Source: Thiorhodovibrio sp. (GTDB lineage Bacteria; Pseudomonadota; Gammaproteobacteria; Chromatiales; Chromatiaceae). Taken from it: a DNA stretch of 27,297 bases. The notes beneath the pieces were generated by a model. The model was not told the origin of the DNA. It ran no database searches and was given only the letters and a program-made list of their open reading frames with translations. The translations under genes and the position numbers were made by a program. How positions within the stretch are numbered: position 1 is the stretch's first letter; the number at the start of each line of letters is the position of its first letter. The DNA lies in assembly GCA_007128075.1 (NCBI GenBank), contig SKYD01000210.1:1-27297 (forward strand). The letters are read 5' to 3'. Of the stretch, positions 16,750-26,554 are shown in pieces.

Positions 16750-19548
16750 TTAGCCAGTGTTGCGCATTCCAGCAGCCAGTGCATTGATCGAGCGCAGCAA
16801 GGGGTCCAGCCATTGCTCGCGTGCCTCGTCATTGTCCTCACCACGATAGCGTTTTAACAGCGCGATTTGGATATGATTGAGCGGGTCAAGATACACATTT
16901 CTCCGCGCCAGCGAATGTTGCAAATCCAAGGTCTCCTGCATTAGCTCATTGAGGCCGGCAACATTAAGAATCTGGGTTAGGGTGCGTTGATACTCGCTCT
17001 GAATCAAGTCAAAAATATGCGCCGCCTGATCACGATTGGTGGCTAACTGGGCATATTCGCCGGCAATGTGAATCTCGGCCTTAAACATTGCCATCTGGAT
17101 GTTGCTGAGCAGGGCGCGGAAAAATGGCCAGTCTTGATACATTTTTTGCAGCTTTGCCAGCCGCTCGACATCGTTGTTGCGCCATTGCTCAAGCGCGGAG
17201 CCGATCCCATACCAGGCTGCCAGGGTGTGGCGCGATTGCCCCCAGCCAAACACCCAAGGAATGGCGCGAATCGAATTGAGCGACCGATCTCCAGTTTTGC
17301 GATGCGAGGGACGTGAGCCGATATTGAGCAGCGCAATGGCATCAACCGGCGTTGCCTCATAAAAATAATCAATAAATCCGGGCGTATCACGAATTAGCTG
17401 GCGGTAAACCGTCTCGCCGTGGGTTGCCAGCTCGCTCATAATCCCCAGATAATCTTTGCGCGTTGGCTGGGTAGAATCAATCAGACAGCGGCTGGCTTTC
17501 ATCAGCCCACTGATCCCCATGGTCAGCTCATAGATCGCGGTTTCGGGGTTGGCATAACGATAAGAGAGCACCTCGCCCTGTTCGGTGAACTTAATCTGAC
17601 CATGCACTGTGTCTTCAGGCTGCGACAAAATCGCCTCATGGGTTGGGCCGCCGCCACGGCCAATGGTGCCGCCACGGCCATGAAACAGCCGGCACCGCAG
17701 CCCATACTGATCAGTCAGCGCAATCGCCTTTTCTTGTGCCACATAAAGTTTCCACGCCGAGGCCAGCATCCCGCCGTCTTTGCACGAATCAGAATAGCCG
17801 AGCATGATCTCTTGCAGATGACCTGAGACCTTCATCAGCGCGGCATAGGTGGGATGATCGAATAATTGGGTCATCACCTGATCGATGCGGGCGAGATCGT
17901 CAATGGTCTCAAACAGCGGCGAGACCAACAGATCACAAAACCAGCCCGCTGGGGTGCGCCCGACCAATCCTGCCAACCGCGCCAGCAGTAGCACTTCCAT
18001 GATATGGCTGGCGCAATGGGTCATCGAGATCACATAGGCACCAAAGGCCTCGGCACTGATCTCGGAGCGCAAGCGGGCGATGACTTCAAAGACCTCCAGG
18101 GTTTCGCGGGTCTCGGAAGTCAAGGTGCCCTTGTCGATATGAAATGGATGCGGGTGGGCAATCGCCTCACCGAGCGCGACCAGCTTTTGCTCTTCACTAA
18201 AGGCCTCATACAGCGGTGCCCCGGGCTGGCGAGCAAACAGCTCGATCACTGCCTGGGTGTGGCGACTGGCTTCCTGGCGGATATCCAGCCGCACCAGATG
18301 AAAGCCAAAGGTCTCAACCAGACGGATTAAATCTTTTAGCTCGCCCTCGGCGGCGTGGGTATCCTGATGACCGAGCAGTGAATCACGAATTAGATACAGC
18401 TCGTTGAGCAATTCCTGGGCGGTGGCAAAGCCAACCGGGGGATTGATCTCGTGGCCGTCAATACGCCCCTGCACCCGCTGCAAGGCGGTTTCGAGCCGAT
18501 GGTGCATCATCACCAGTTTGCGCCGATAGGGCTCATGGACATAACGCCTCGGCTGCTGGCTCATGGTATTGACCCAGTAATCCTCATCCTCATCGAGACT
18601 ATCAAGAAATCGCGGCGATGGCTCACACAACGCGCTGGAATGGCTGAGAATCCGGCTGAGACGATAAACTCTGTGAACATATTCTTCTAACACCAGTGCG
18701 CAGTGCATCCGCACCGCCAGCTCGGTGGTTTCGGGGCGAACAAAGGGGTTGCCGTCGCGATCTCCGCCGATCCACGAGCCAAAGCCGATAAAACTGGGAA
18801 CCTCGATGGTGGCGGTTTCGCCATAGACGCGGCGCACGGCGCGTTCTAAATTGCGATAGACGCGGGGGACAGCACTAAACAGCGATTCACTGAAAAAATA
18901 CAGCCCTTGGCTGACCTCATCAGTGACCTGGGGTTTATGTACCCGCACCTCGTCGGTTTTCCATAAAATCTGGATCTCGCCGAGAATCTGACCGAGAATC
19001 TCTTGCTGCTCTTCTTGGTTGAGCTTGTGCCGATGCAAATCAAGTGCCAGCAAAAAAATCCGCCGCTGCGCCTCCAGCGTGGTGCGCCGTTTGGCCTCGG
19101 TGGGATGGGCGGTGAAGACAGGCAGATACGCCAGATGCCCAAACAGACTTTGCAACTGCTCGGCGGTGATCTCATCGGCAGCAAGCTGGCGCAGAGTATG
19201 GTCAAATGACCCGCGCCATAAGGGACCACCGGCGCTGATCAGCGAGCGGCGTTTGAGATAAAGGCTGACTTCTTCGGCGATATTGAGCAAACTAAAATAC
19301 AGCGTATAGGCGCGGATCACCTCGGTGAGGGTTTGGGAGTCCAGGGCATCGATGCGCTTGATGAGTTTGTCACGCAGATTGGGGTCATCACTGTTGCGCA
19401 GCTTAAAAAAGCCATCGCGCAATCGCTCAACGATCACCAACACCCGCTTGCGGCTGTGTTCGCGCAACACCTCGCCCAAGAGCGTGGTGAATAATTCAAT
19501 ATCTCGTTCAGGGCCAGGTCCTGCAAAAGGCTCAGGATGGATAATCAT
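16750..19548 (-). CDS. ppc: Phosphoenolpyruvate carboxylase
   Basis: Cytoplasmic enzyme that carboxylates PEP with bicarbonate to oxaloacetate, refilling the TCA cycle. From ATG 19548 it is 932 residues, somewhat longer than the ~880 of E. coli. Catalytic His148 lies in FTAHPTEAKRR. GDRDGNPFV, the YSDSCKDGG segment (near residue 583) and the glycine-rich FHGRGGTIGRGGGPTHEA loop are intact. The C-terminal hallmark MRNTG is present, so the active-site tail is complete. The frame stays open further upstream, but the extra Arg/Ser-rich residues do not look like PEPC. No strong ribosome-binding site is visible. Two inverted repeats sit immediately upstream. It lies downstream of leuS on the same strand, an uncommon neighbour. 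Confidence 0.97.
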   Translation of the reverse strand: MIIHPEPFAGPGPERDIELFTTLLGEVLREHSRKRVLVIVERLRDGFFKLRNSDDPNLRDKLIKRIDALDSQTLTEVIRAYTLYFSLLNIAEEVSLYLKRRSLISAGGPLWRGSFDHTLRQLAADEITAEQLQSLFGHLAYLPVFTAHPTEAKRRTTLEAQRRIFLLALDLHRHKLNQEEQQEILGQILGEIQILWKTDEVRVHKPQVTDEVSQGLYFFSESLFSAVPRVYRNLERAVRRVYGETATIEVPSFIGFGSWIGGDRDGNPFVRPETTELAVRMHCALVLEEYVHRVYRLSRILSHSSALCEPSPRFLDSLDEDEDYWVNTMSQQPRRYVHEPYRRKLVMMHHRLETALQRVQGRIDGHEINPPVGFATAQELLNELYLIRDSLLGHQDTHAAEGELKDLIRLVETFGFHLVRLDIRQEASRHTQAVIELFARQPGAPLYEAFSEEQKLVALGEAIAHPHPFHIDKGTLTSETRETLEVFEVIARLRSEISAEAFGAYVISMTHCASHIMEVLLLARLAGLVGRTPAGWFCDLLVSPLFETIDDLARIDQVMTQLFDHPTYAALMKVSGHLQEIMLGYSDSCKDGGMLASAWKLYVAQEKAIALTDQYGLRCRLFHGRGGTIGRGGGPTHEAILSQPEDTVHGQIKFTEQGEVLSYRYANPETAIYELTMGISGLMKASRCLIDSTQPTRKDYLGIMSELATHGETVYRQLIRDTPGFIDYFYEATPVDAIALLNIGSRPSHRKTGDRSLNSIRAIPWVFGWGQSRHTLAAWYGIGSALEQWRNNDVERLAKLQKMYQDWPFFRALLSNIQMAMFKAEIHIAGEYAQLATNRDQAAHIFDLIQSEYQRTLTQILNVAGLNELMQETLDLQHSLARRNVYLDPLNHIQIALLKRYRGEDNDEAREQWLDPLLRSINALAAGMRNTG

Positions 19549-19555
19549 AGGCGAA

Positions 19556-19589
19556 GTCACGGGTGACGAGCGACCCGCCAGCGAGTCGC
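19556..19589 (-). promoter_or_regulatory. Pair of inverted repeats in the ppc leader
   Basis: GTCAC-GG-GTGAC (19556-19567) is a near-perfect palindrome that could be an operator half-site pair. Next to it GCGAC (19570-19574) and GTCGC (19585-19589) make a 5-bp stem with a 10-nt loop. They lie 8-41 nt before the ppc start codon, in the 133-bp gap after leuS. They could be an operator, a leader structure, or the tail of a leuS terminator; no T-run follows. Confidence 0.35.
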
Positions 19590-19681
19590 ATATTGAAAGG
19601 GAACGCGAGCGCCTGCGCACTGCAAGCCATCGCGTGCTGTTTTTTAACTCTATTCATAAACCAGTCACCGCCAGCGCATTG

Positions 19682-22243
19682 TTAGCTCACCACCAAATTC
19701 ACCAACTTCCCGTGCACCACGATCACCTTGCGTAGCGTTTTGCCTTGCAGATGACGGGCGACATTGGGGTTTGCCACGGCAATCGCCTCGATTGCTGCCT
19801 TGTCGGCCTCGGCACTCACCGCAATCTGCCCGCGCAGTTTGCCGTTGACCTGCACTGCATAGTCGATCTGATCTTGCACCAGCGCGGTTTCATCGACCGC
19901 TGGCCAACCGGCGCTGAGAATATCCTCGCCTAAGCCCAGCTCACGCCACAGATGATGACTGATATGCGGGGCAATCGGGGCAAGCAAGCGCAAGATCAGG
20001 CTGATGCCTTCGGCAAACACGCACTGGCTGGCGGGTTGTTCCAGCGGCAATTTGTGCAACACATTCACCATCGTCATGCACGCCGAAACCACGGTATTGA
20101 ACTGCTGGCGCTCATAGTCGAACAGGGCTTTTTTGAGTGTCAGGTGCAGCTCGCGGCGGGCGGCAGTCGCCGTTTCATCGAATGCAATATCGGGATTGGC
20201 GGCAGTGATGAGGTCTTGGCGGTGCGCGGCAAGATTCCACAGCCGCTTGAGAAACCGCGCTGCGCCTTCCACGCCCTCGTCGTTCCATTCCAGCGACTGA
20301 TCTGGCGGCGCAGTGAACATGGTGTACAGGCGCACGGTGTCGGCACCGTAGCGTTGAATCATGGTTTCGGGATCAACGCCGTTGTTTTTGGATTTAGACA
20401 TCTTTTCGATGCCACCAAACTGCACCGGCTGACCGTCGCTGGTCAGCACCGCGCCCACTGGCTTGCCCTTGTCATCGCGGGTGATCTCGACCTCGGTGGG
20501 ATTAAACCACTGCTTGCGCCCTTGCCCATCTTCACGATACCAAGTCTCGGCGACCACCATGCCTTGGGTGAGCAGGCGAGTGAACGGCTCATCGCAGTCC
20601 ACCAGCCCCTCGTCGCGCATCAGTTTGTGAAAAAACCGCGCATAGAGCAGATGCAAGATGGCGTGTTCAATGCCGCCAACATATTGATCGACTGGCAGCC
20701 AATAGTTGGCACGCTGATCGAGCATGGCGGTGTCGCAATCGGGTGAACAATAGCGGGCGTAATACCAGCTCGATTCAAAAAAGGTGTCGAAGGTGTCGGT
20801 TTCGCGCCGTGCTCCGTCGCCACGCTGCAAAAAGTCGGGCATTTTGGTCAGCGGTGAGCCGGTGCCATCGACGATCACATCCTCGGGCAGACGCACTGGC
20901 AACTCGGTTTCAGCGGCAATGTTGCCATCGGGCATCTGCACCGTTGGAATCGGACAGCCCCAATACCGCTGCCGCGATACGCCCCAATCGCGCAGTCGGA
21001 AATTGACCTGCTTGCCGCCCTTGCCGTGCTCAGCAAGCCAAGCCGCAATGGAATCAAAGGCTTGCGCCGAGGTCAGCTCATCAAAGGGCGCGGAATCCAC
21101 CAACACCCCGGGCGCGACATAGGCACCCTGATCAATCGCGCACGGGCTGCCATCAGCGGACACGATTACCTGTTTTTTGGCGATGCCATAGCGCTCGGCA
21201 AATTCCCAATCGCGCTGATCGTGTGCTGGCACCGCCATCACCGCGCCAGTGCCGTAACCCATGAGCACAAAATTGGCCGCATAGATCGGCACCCGCTCAC
21301 CGCTGACTGGATGAATCGCATAGATGCCCAGCGGCTCGCCTTTTTTCTCCATGGTCTCGATCTCGGCCTCGGAAACGCCACCACGGCGACACTCATCAAT
21401 GAATGTGGCGAGGGTGGGATTGGTTGCGGCAACCGACCGCGCCAGCGGATGTTCCGCCGCGACCGCGACATAGGTCACGCCCATGAGGGTATCGGGGCGC
21501 GTGGTGTAGATGCCCAGGGTCGCGTCCTGTCCCTCAAGCCCAAATTCCATATACACGCCTTCCGAGCGTCCAATCCAGTTGCGCTGCATGGTGCGCACCT
21601 GCTCTGGCCACTGCGGCAAGGTATCGAGCGCGTCTAACAGCTCCTGGGCATAGTCGGTAATCCGCACCGACCATTGCTCAATCTCGCGTTTTTCAATCGG
21701 TGCCCCCGAGCGCCAGCCCTTGCCGTCGATGACCTGTTCATTGGCCAGCACGGTTTGATCGACTGGATCCCAGTTGACCGTTGCCTTGGCACGATACGCC
21801 AGCCCTTTGTCCATTAAACGGGTAAACAGCCACTGCTCCCAACGATAATAATCGGGATCACAGGTTGCCAGCTCGCGGCTCCAGTCATAGCCAAAGCCAA
21901 GTTGTTTGAGCTGGTGCTTCATGTATTCGATGTTGCTGCGTGTCCATTGCGAGGGTGGGATACCGTGGGCAATGGCAGCATTTTCAGCCGGCAGCCCAAA
22001 CGCATCCCAGCCCATCGGCTGCAACACATTTTTACCGAGCATCTGCTGATAACGGGCAATCGTATCGCCGATGGTGTAATTGCGCACATGCCCCATGTGC
22101 AGCCGTCCCGACGGATAGGGGAACATCGACAAACAATAAAACTTCTCGCGGCTGGGGTCTTCAACAGCGCGAAAGGTTTGCTGTTCCTCCCAGAATTGTT
22201 GCGCGGCGGTTTCGATCAGTGCTGGATTGTATTCGTGGTGCAT
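19682..22243 (-). CDS. leuS: Leucyl-tRNA synthetase
   Basis: Class I aminoacyl-tRNA synthetase charging tRNA-Leu. From ATG 22243 it is 853 residues, normal for the bacterial form. The HIGH-type motif is HMGH at residues 49-52 within PYPSGRLHMGH, and KMSKS is at residues 614-618. The CP1 editing domain is complete (TTRPDTLMGVTYV and the GTGAVMAVPAHDQRDWEFA stretch). The C-terminal anticodon-binding region ends with VNGKLRG and a KVIVVHGKLVNLVV tail. A TTG at 22273 is in frame but adds unlike residues. There is no clear ribosome-binding site. The 93-bp upstream gap holds a TATCAT hexamer with a poor -35, and a CAAACC/GGTTTG inverted repeat that may end the DUF389 transcript. The holA/lptE partners that often follow leuS are absent. 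Confidence 0.97.
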   Translation of the reverse strand: MHHEYNPALIETAAQQFWEEQQTFRAVEDPSREKFYCLSMFPYPSGRLHMGHVRNYTIGDTIARYQQMLGKNVLQPMGWDAFGLPAENAAIAHGIPPSQWTRSNIEYMKHQLKQLGFGYDWSRELATCDPDYYRWEQWLFTRLMDKGLAYRAKATVNWDPVDQTVLANEQVIDGKGWRSGAPIEKREIEQWSVRITDYAQELLDALDTLPQWPEQVRTMQRNWIGRSEGVYMEFGLEGQDATLGIYTTRPDTLMGVTYVAVAAEHPLARSVAATNPTLATFIDECRRGGVSEAEIETMEKKGEPLGIYAIHPVSGERVPIYAANFVLMGYGTGAVMAVPAHDQRDWEFAERYGIAKKQVIVSADGSPCAIDQGAYVAPGVLVDSAPFDELTSAQAFDSIAAWLAEHGKGGKQVNFRLRDWGVSRQRYWGCPIPTVQMPDGNIAAETELPVRLPEDVIVDGTGSPLTKMPDFLQRGDGARRETDTFDTFFESSWYYARYCSPDCDTAMLDQRANYWLPVDQYVGGIEHAILHLLYARFFHKLMRDEGLVDCDEPFTRLLTQGMVVAETWYREDGQGRKQWFNPTEVEITRDDKGKPVGAVLTSDGQPVQFGGIEKMSKSKNNGVDPETMIQRYGADTVRLYTMFTAPPDQSLEWNDEGVEGAARFLKRLWNLAAHRQDLITAANPDIAFDETATAARRELHLTLKKALFDYERQQFNTVVSACMTMVNVLHKLPLEQPASQCVFAEGISLILRLLAPIAPHISHHLWRELGLGEDILSAGWPAVDETALVQDQIDYAVQVNGKLRGQIAVSAEADKAAIEAIAVANPNVARHLQGKTLRKVIVVHGKLVNLVVS

Positions 22244-22336
22244 ATTTTTGGTGTGATTTGAGGGTGGATTCAATAGTTTTTAACGCATACATGATACGCT
22301 AATTTTGCAGCAAACCAGGTTTGGTTGCCATAACAA

Positions 22337-23359
22337 TCAAAACAGCACAATTCCGTCGCGAGAATCAATGCGTGCAACCAAGATCAGTAGAGCCGCTAAC
22401 CACAGAAACACCCACAGCACGCGCCCCAACCAGGGTGTTGGCTCTTTGATCCAGCCGCCTTTGATCCACCGCCGTGGGCGCACATGCTGCAATAAAAACA
22501 CCAAATTTGCCGCCAACAACACGCAAAATACATTCACCATCAGCAACAGCAATGCGCCTTCAGCCAGTGCATATTGCCCCTTACCCAGCAACAAGCCAAA
22601 CACAGCGGCCGGCGGCAGCAGTGACACGGCAACCATGACCCCCACCAGGGTGGTGGCAGTGCCAGTGGTCAGCGATAACACGCCAGCAGCACCGGCAGCA
22701 AGTGCCAGTGCAACATGTCCTAAATGCACTTCGGTGCGTGAAATGACCTCGATATTTTCAATACTGACGGGCCACAGCCAGCCAATGCAAAAGCTAATCA
22801 AAATGGCAACGCATAAGCCAACGCTCGCAGTCACTGCAGAACGCCCCAACAGGCGAATGTTGCTACCAGAGGCGGCAAATGCCAAGGCAATAAACGAGCC
22901 AAGCAATGGGGCGATGATCATCGAGCCAATGACCACCGCAGTATTATTTTCAGCCAGTCCAATCGCGGCGGCAATCGTTGATAGCACCAGCAACAGCAAG
23001 TTATCGCGTTTTAATTCGCCGCCTTTGGCAATGCTGGCCTGAAACTGTTCACGCAGAATATTAAAGCTGCCCGGGGTTCGCGGATGCGGCATGCCAGATG
23101 GAATTTGTTCGGGATCAGGTGCCAAACTGAGCGCATCAAACACGCTAATCACCAGATTGGCATCTGGCTCCCGCTCACACAATAATTGCAATGCCTCCAT
23201 CAACGCCGGGCGCGTGGCAGGTAAAATCATCATCCGCACCGGCATGCGATCTTCAATATCTGGTGCCCCACACCACACATCCACAGCAGCATAAAGCTGT
23301 GCGGTGTCCACCAATTCCTGCTGCAAACGCGCAGGCGCAATGACCTCAACAATCCGCAT
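22337..23359 (-). CDS. DUF389-family membrane protein (TIGR00341-like)
   Basis: A 340-residue inner-membrane protein. A soluble N-terminal region of about 120 residues is followed by the conserved DUF389 membrane core. Its first helices contain the signature GLAENNTAVVIGSMIIAPLL (about residues 150-170), and LTTGTATTLVGVMVAVSLLPP follows near residue 240. About six to seven hydrophobic segments are visible. No biochemical function is established for the family to my knowledge. ATG 23359 has GGAG 8 nt upstream and overlaps the 3' end of hypF by 14 nt, so the two are translated from one transcript. The link to hydrogenase maturation is positional only. Confidence 0.88.
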   Translation of the reverse strand: MRIVEVIAPARLQQELVDTAQLYAAVDVWCGAPDIEDRMPVRMMILPATRPALMEALQLLCEREPDANLVISVFDALSLAPDPEQIPSGMPHPRTPGSFNILREQFQASIAKGGELKRDNLLLLVLSTIAAAIGLAENNTAVVIGSMIIAPLLGSFIALAFAASGSNIRLLGRSAVTASVGLCVAILISFCIGWLWPVSIENIEVISRTEVHLGHVALALAAGAAGVLSLTTGTATTLVGVMVAVSLLPPAAVFGLLLGKGQYALAEGALLLLMVNVFCVLLAANLVFLLQHVRPRRWIKGGWIKEPTPWLGRVLWVFLWLAALLILVARIDSRDGIVLF

Positions 23360-25718
23360 CAAATTTGCTCCATATTTTGATCGCCGCAATCAACGCCTGA
23401 CCCAGTGCCAGTCCACCATCGTGACTGGGCATCAGCCGCGGAATCAGCACCTGCATCTCGGCGGCTTGCGCTTGTTGGATCATGCGCGCAAGCAGCAGCC
23501 GATTTTGCATCACTCCACCAGAGAGCGCGAGGGTGTTGATTTGTTCGCGATGGGCGATCTGCACTGCAAGCGCGATCAGCGCATCGGCAAGCCCCAGATG
23601 AAAACGCGCCGCGATCAGCCCAGGCTCCACGCCCTGCGCCAGCGCATCAAGAAGCTGCTGCCACAGCAACGCTGGATCGAGCCGAATAACGCCCGCTGCA
23701 TCGGTCATCTCACCAAAGGAATAGCCCACACCCGCCTGCTCACACCACGGGCGCGCCAAGGTTTCTAGCTCCACTGCCGCCTGACCTTCGTAACTCACGC
23801 CCTCGCGACAGATTCCCAGGGCAGCCGCAACCGCATCAAACAGCCGTCCACAAGAAGAGCTGGGCGGGGCATTGATGCCTTGCCTGATCATTTGCTGACA
23901 AAGCGCCAGCGGGTGGTGGTGAAGTGCCTGAATTGCGGGCAGCGCCCCCCACTGAACGCTGACCTGTTCCCAGCCCAAAGTCGTCATCAGGTGCGCAACG
24001 AGATTGCGCCACGGCTCACGCGCCGCACGATCACCGCCGAGCAGTGGCACCGAGCGCAAGGCGGCAAGACGCTGGCAGTGGCGATAGTCAAACCGCAACA
24101 ATTCACCGCCCCAAAGCTCGCCACCATCACCATAGCCGATGCCATCCAGCGCCCAACCCAGCACCGCACCTGCATCGAGCGGCCACTGATGCTCAGCCAA
24201 CACCGACACCAGATGCGCCCAATGGTGCGGCACTGCGATCACTGGCACCCCTGCCCGAGCTGCCCAGTCACGCCCAAGCTGTGCCGAGCGGTAATCGGGA
24301 TGCGCATCGACGGCGAGCACTTGCGGCTGGCACTCAAAAAGTTGTGGATAGAGCGCCAGCGCCTGTTCAAAGGCAAGGCGTGCCGCAGCGGTGCTCAGAT
24401 CGCCGAGATGTTGCGACAAAATCACCTCGTTGCCAGCAAGCAGCGCGATGGTGTTTTTTAGCTCACCCCCCAGCGCCAAGACGCTGGGAATGGGGATGCC
24501 CTCCAGTGCCTTGAGCCGTAAACTGTAAGGCGCATCGCCGCGCCCTCGGCGCAGTGTTTGCACGCTGCCAGTGATCGAGCGCACCAGCCCATCATCGACG
24601 CGGTTGATAATCTCGCGGTCATGCAGCAACAGCGCATCCACCCAGGGCGCAAGCTGACGGCGTGCCTGGTGATTGCTGATCACCTGTGGCTCATCGCTTA
24701 GATTGCCGCTGGTCATCACCAGCGGCCGCTGCCAAGAGTCGAGCAGCAGATGATGCAGCGGGCTGTAGGGCAGCATAAAGCCCAGATGATCCTGACCCGG
24801 GGCAATCGCCGCCGCCAGCGGTGGTGCGGTGTGGCGTTGGGCAAGCAGCACAATGGGCGCGGCAGGGCTGGCTAACAGCGCTGCATCTTGGTCTGAGCAG
24901 TGTGCATAACGCCGCACACAATCAATGTCCGGTGCCATGAGCGCCAGCGGCTTGGCATCACGCGCCTTGGCATCCCGCAAGCGGTTGACCGCCGCCGCGT
25001 TGCTGGCATCACAGACCAAATGCACCCCGCCAATGCCCTTGATCGCCAGCACTGCGCCGCTGTGCAACAACACACTGGCGGCGGCAATAGCATCAGCCGC
25101 ACCTTGTTGGGTATGTGGGTCGATGCGCTCACCGTGGGCGGTTTCTAGCCACACCTGCGGTCCACAAACTGGACAAGCATTGGGCTGGGCATGAAATCGC
25201 CGATCATTTGGATTGGCATATTCAGCAGCGCACAGTGGGCACATAGTGAACTGCGCCATGCTGGTGTTAGCGCGATCATAAGGAATCGCGTTGATGATGC
25301 TCAACCGCGGCCCGCAGTTGGTGCAATTGGTGAATGGATAGCGGTAGCGGCGGTTGTTGGGATCAAAAATCTCGGCGCGACACGCAGCACAGGTTGCGGC
25401 ATCCGCGACGATGCCGGTTTGCACTTGGGTGGTCTGGCTGGCGATGATCCGAAAACCAAGCGTGGGCGGTGCACAAGTCAGCGGGCTGCGTTCAATGGCA
25501 TCAATCCGTGCCAGCGGTGGACACTGTTGACAGAGTACAGCGCAAAATTGATCGATCTGCGCAGAGTCTGCCGCCCACACCCGAATCTGCACCCCGGCAC
25601 CATCATTGCACACCTCACCGCTGAGTTGTGACTGCTGGGCGATGCGCCACACATGCGGGCGAAACCCCACACCCTGCACCAGCCCACGGATGCGAATCTG
25701 TTCGGCAATGAAAGCCAT
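23346..25718 (-). CDS. hypF: [NiFe]-hydrogenase maturation carbamoyltransferase HypF
   Basis: HypF uses carbamoyl phosphate and ATP to make the thiocarbamate on HypE that becomes the cyanide ligands of the [NiFe] active site. The 790 residues hold all four parts in order: an acylphosphatase domain (GLVQGVGFRP, residues 12-21), two C-x2-C-x18-C-x2-C zinc fingers (CAAC/CTNC and CPLC/CPVC, about 110-185), a YrdC-like domain (KGIGGVHLVCDA near residue 230) and a Kae1-like domain with the HHWAH metal motif, GGELWGGE and SGGVMQN. The ATG directly abuts the uppP stop (TGAATG). No hypABCDE or hydrogenase structural genes are in the window, so hypF is detached from the usual hyp operon here. Its 3' end overlaps the DUF389 gene. 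Confidence 0.97.
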   Translation of the reverse strand: MAFIAEQIRIRGLVQGVGFRPHVWRIAQQSQLSGEVCNDGAGVQIRVWAADSAQIDQFCAVLCQQCPPLARIDAIERSPLTCAPPTLGFRIIASQTTQVQTGIVADAATCAACRAEIFDPNNRRYRYPFTNCTNCGPRLSIINAIPYDRANTSMAQFTMCPLCAAEYANPNDRRFHAQPNACPVCGPQVWLETAHGERIDPHTQQGAADAIAAASVLLHSGAVLAIKGIGGVHLVCDASNAAAVNRLRDAKARDAKPLALMAPDIDCVRRYAHCSDQDAALLASPAAPIVLLAQRHTAPPLAAAIAPGQDHLGFMLPYSPLHHLLLDSWQRPLVMTSGNLSDEPQVISNHQARRQLAPWVDALLLHDREIINRVDDGLVRSITGSVQTLRRGRGDAPYSLRLKALEGIPIPSVLALGGELKNTIALLAGNEVILSQHLGDLSTAAARLAFEQALALYPQLFECQPQVLAVDAHPDYRSAQLGRDWAARAGVPVIAVPHHWAHLVSVLAEHQWPLDAGAVLGWALDGIGYGDGGELWGGELLRFDYRHCQRLAALRSVPLLGGDRAAREPWRNLVAHLMTTLGWEQVSVQWGALPAIQALHHHPLALCQQMIRQGINAPPSSSCGRLFDAVAAALGICREGVSYEGQAAVELETLARPWCEQAGVGYSFGEMTDAAGVIRLDPALLWQQLLDALAQGVEPGLIAARFHLGLADALIALAVQIAHREQINTLALSGGVMQNRLLLARMIQQAQAAEMQVLIPRLMPSHDGGLALGQALIAAIKIWSKFDADC

Positions 25719-26540
25719 TCACCATCCCACCAACAACAGCCCCAGAATCAAACCACCAAGTAGTAACCGATACAACACAAAAGGCAGCATTCCCACCCGC
25801 TCAATAATCCGCAAAAAGACATGAATGGTCAAATAAGCGACAATGAATGACAGCAGCGCGCCCAGTCCGAGGGCGAACCAGTCGGCGGCGGGTGGGTCTT
25901 GTAACAAAGTGTGCAGCTCCAATACTGCTGCCAGTATAATCACTGGAATCGACAGCAAAAATGAAAACCGGGCGCTGGCCTCACGCGACAGCCCGAGCAG
26001 CAAGCCAGCGGTGATGGTAATCCCAGAACGCGAGGTGCCAGGAATCACCGCCACTGCTTGAAACAGCCCGATGATCAGCGCCATGCGCCAGGTGATGGCG
26101 GCTTGATCACGCAGCTTAGTGCCCTTAGCATCGGCAAACCACAACAGCAGCGCAAATAGCAAACTGGTGGTGGCAATCACCAACGCCACCGTGACCGTTT
26201 CTTGGCGCAGCCATTCGAGAACATATTTTAATGGGATACCCAAGATCAACAGTGGCACCAAGGACAGCCCCACCAGCAGACCGAGACTGGCATCGGGCGA
26301 GCGGATGCGACGCGTTTTGAGCGAATCAAACAGCGCGGCTGTGATTGCACCAAGTTGGCGACGAAAATACAGCATCACCGCCACCAGGGTTCCGACATGG
26401 GTGGCAAGATCAAACGCCAGCGTTTGTAACTCGTAACCAAACACCAGCGGCACCACAATCAGATGTGCCGAGCTTGAAATCGGCAAAAATTCGGTCAACC
26501 CCTGAACCAGGGATAACAAAGTAATCTGCAACAAATCCAT
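25719..26540 (-). CDS. uppP: Undecaprenyl-diphosphatase UppP (BacA)
   Basis: Integral membrane phosphatase that recycles undecaprenyl diphosphate to the monophosphate lipid carrier used for peptidoglycan and other envelope polymers. Over-production gives bacitracin resistance in other species. It is 273 residues with about eight hydrophobic helices. Both family motifs are present: EFLPISSSAH at residues 17-26 and PGTSRSG at residues 167-173. ATG 26540 has only a weak GGA 12 nt upstream. It is the first gene of the nine-gene minus-strand block and is divergent from the acidic-protein gene. Its stop codon abuts the hypF start, so hypF may depend on its transcript. Confidence 0.96.
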   Translation of the reverse strand: MDLLQITLLSLVQGLTEFLPISSSAHLIVVPLVFGYELQTLAFDLATHVGTLVAVMLYFRRQLGAITAALFDSLKTRRIRSPDASLGLLVGLSLVPLLILGIPLKYVLEWLRQETVTVALVIATTSLLFALLLWFADAKGTKLRDQAAITWRMALIIGLFQAVAVIPGTSRSGITITAGLLLGLSREASARFSFLLSIPVIILAAVLELHTLLQDPPAADWFALGLGALLSFIVAYLTIHVFLRIIERVGMLPFVLYRLLLGGLILGLLLVGW

Positions 26541-26554
26541 TAGGTCAAATTTCC

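Noticed and set aside
19549..19620. Upstream extension of ppc (24 residues)
   Set aside because: The extra residues are Arg/Ser-rich and unlike PEPC N-termini, and the region carries inverted repeats that suit a leader.
19952..20746. 264-codon open frame on the plus strand inside leuS
   Set aside because: It lies wholly antisense to a clear leuS, is His/Gln/Arg-rich as expected from reversed codon bias, and has no recognisable domain.
22305..23042. 245-codon plus-strand frame opposite the DUF389 gene
   Set aside because: Its low-complexity Ala/Ser/Thr/Asn composition is typical of an antisense shadow of a hydrophobic membrane protein.
13436..26540. The nine minus-strand genes as a novel functional system
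   Set aside because: The products belong to unrelated housekeeping pathways. Close spacing is better explained by compact packing into one or a few transcripts.
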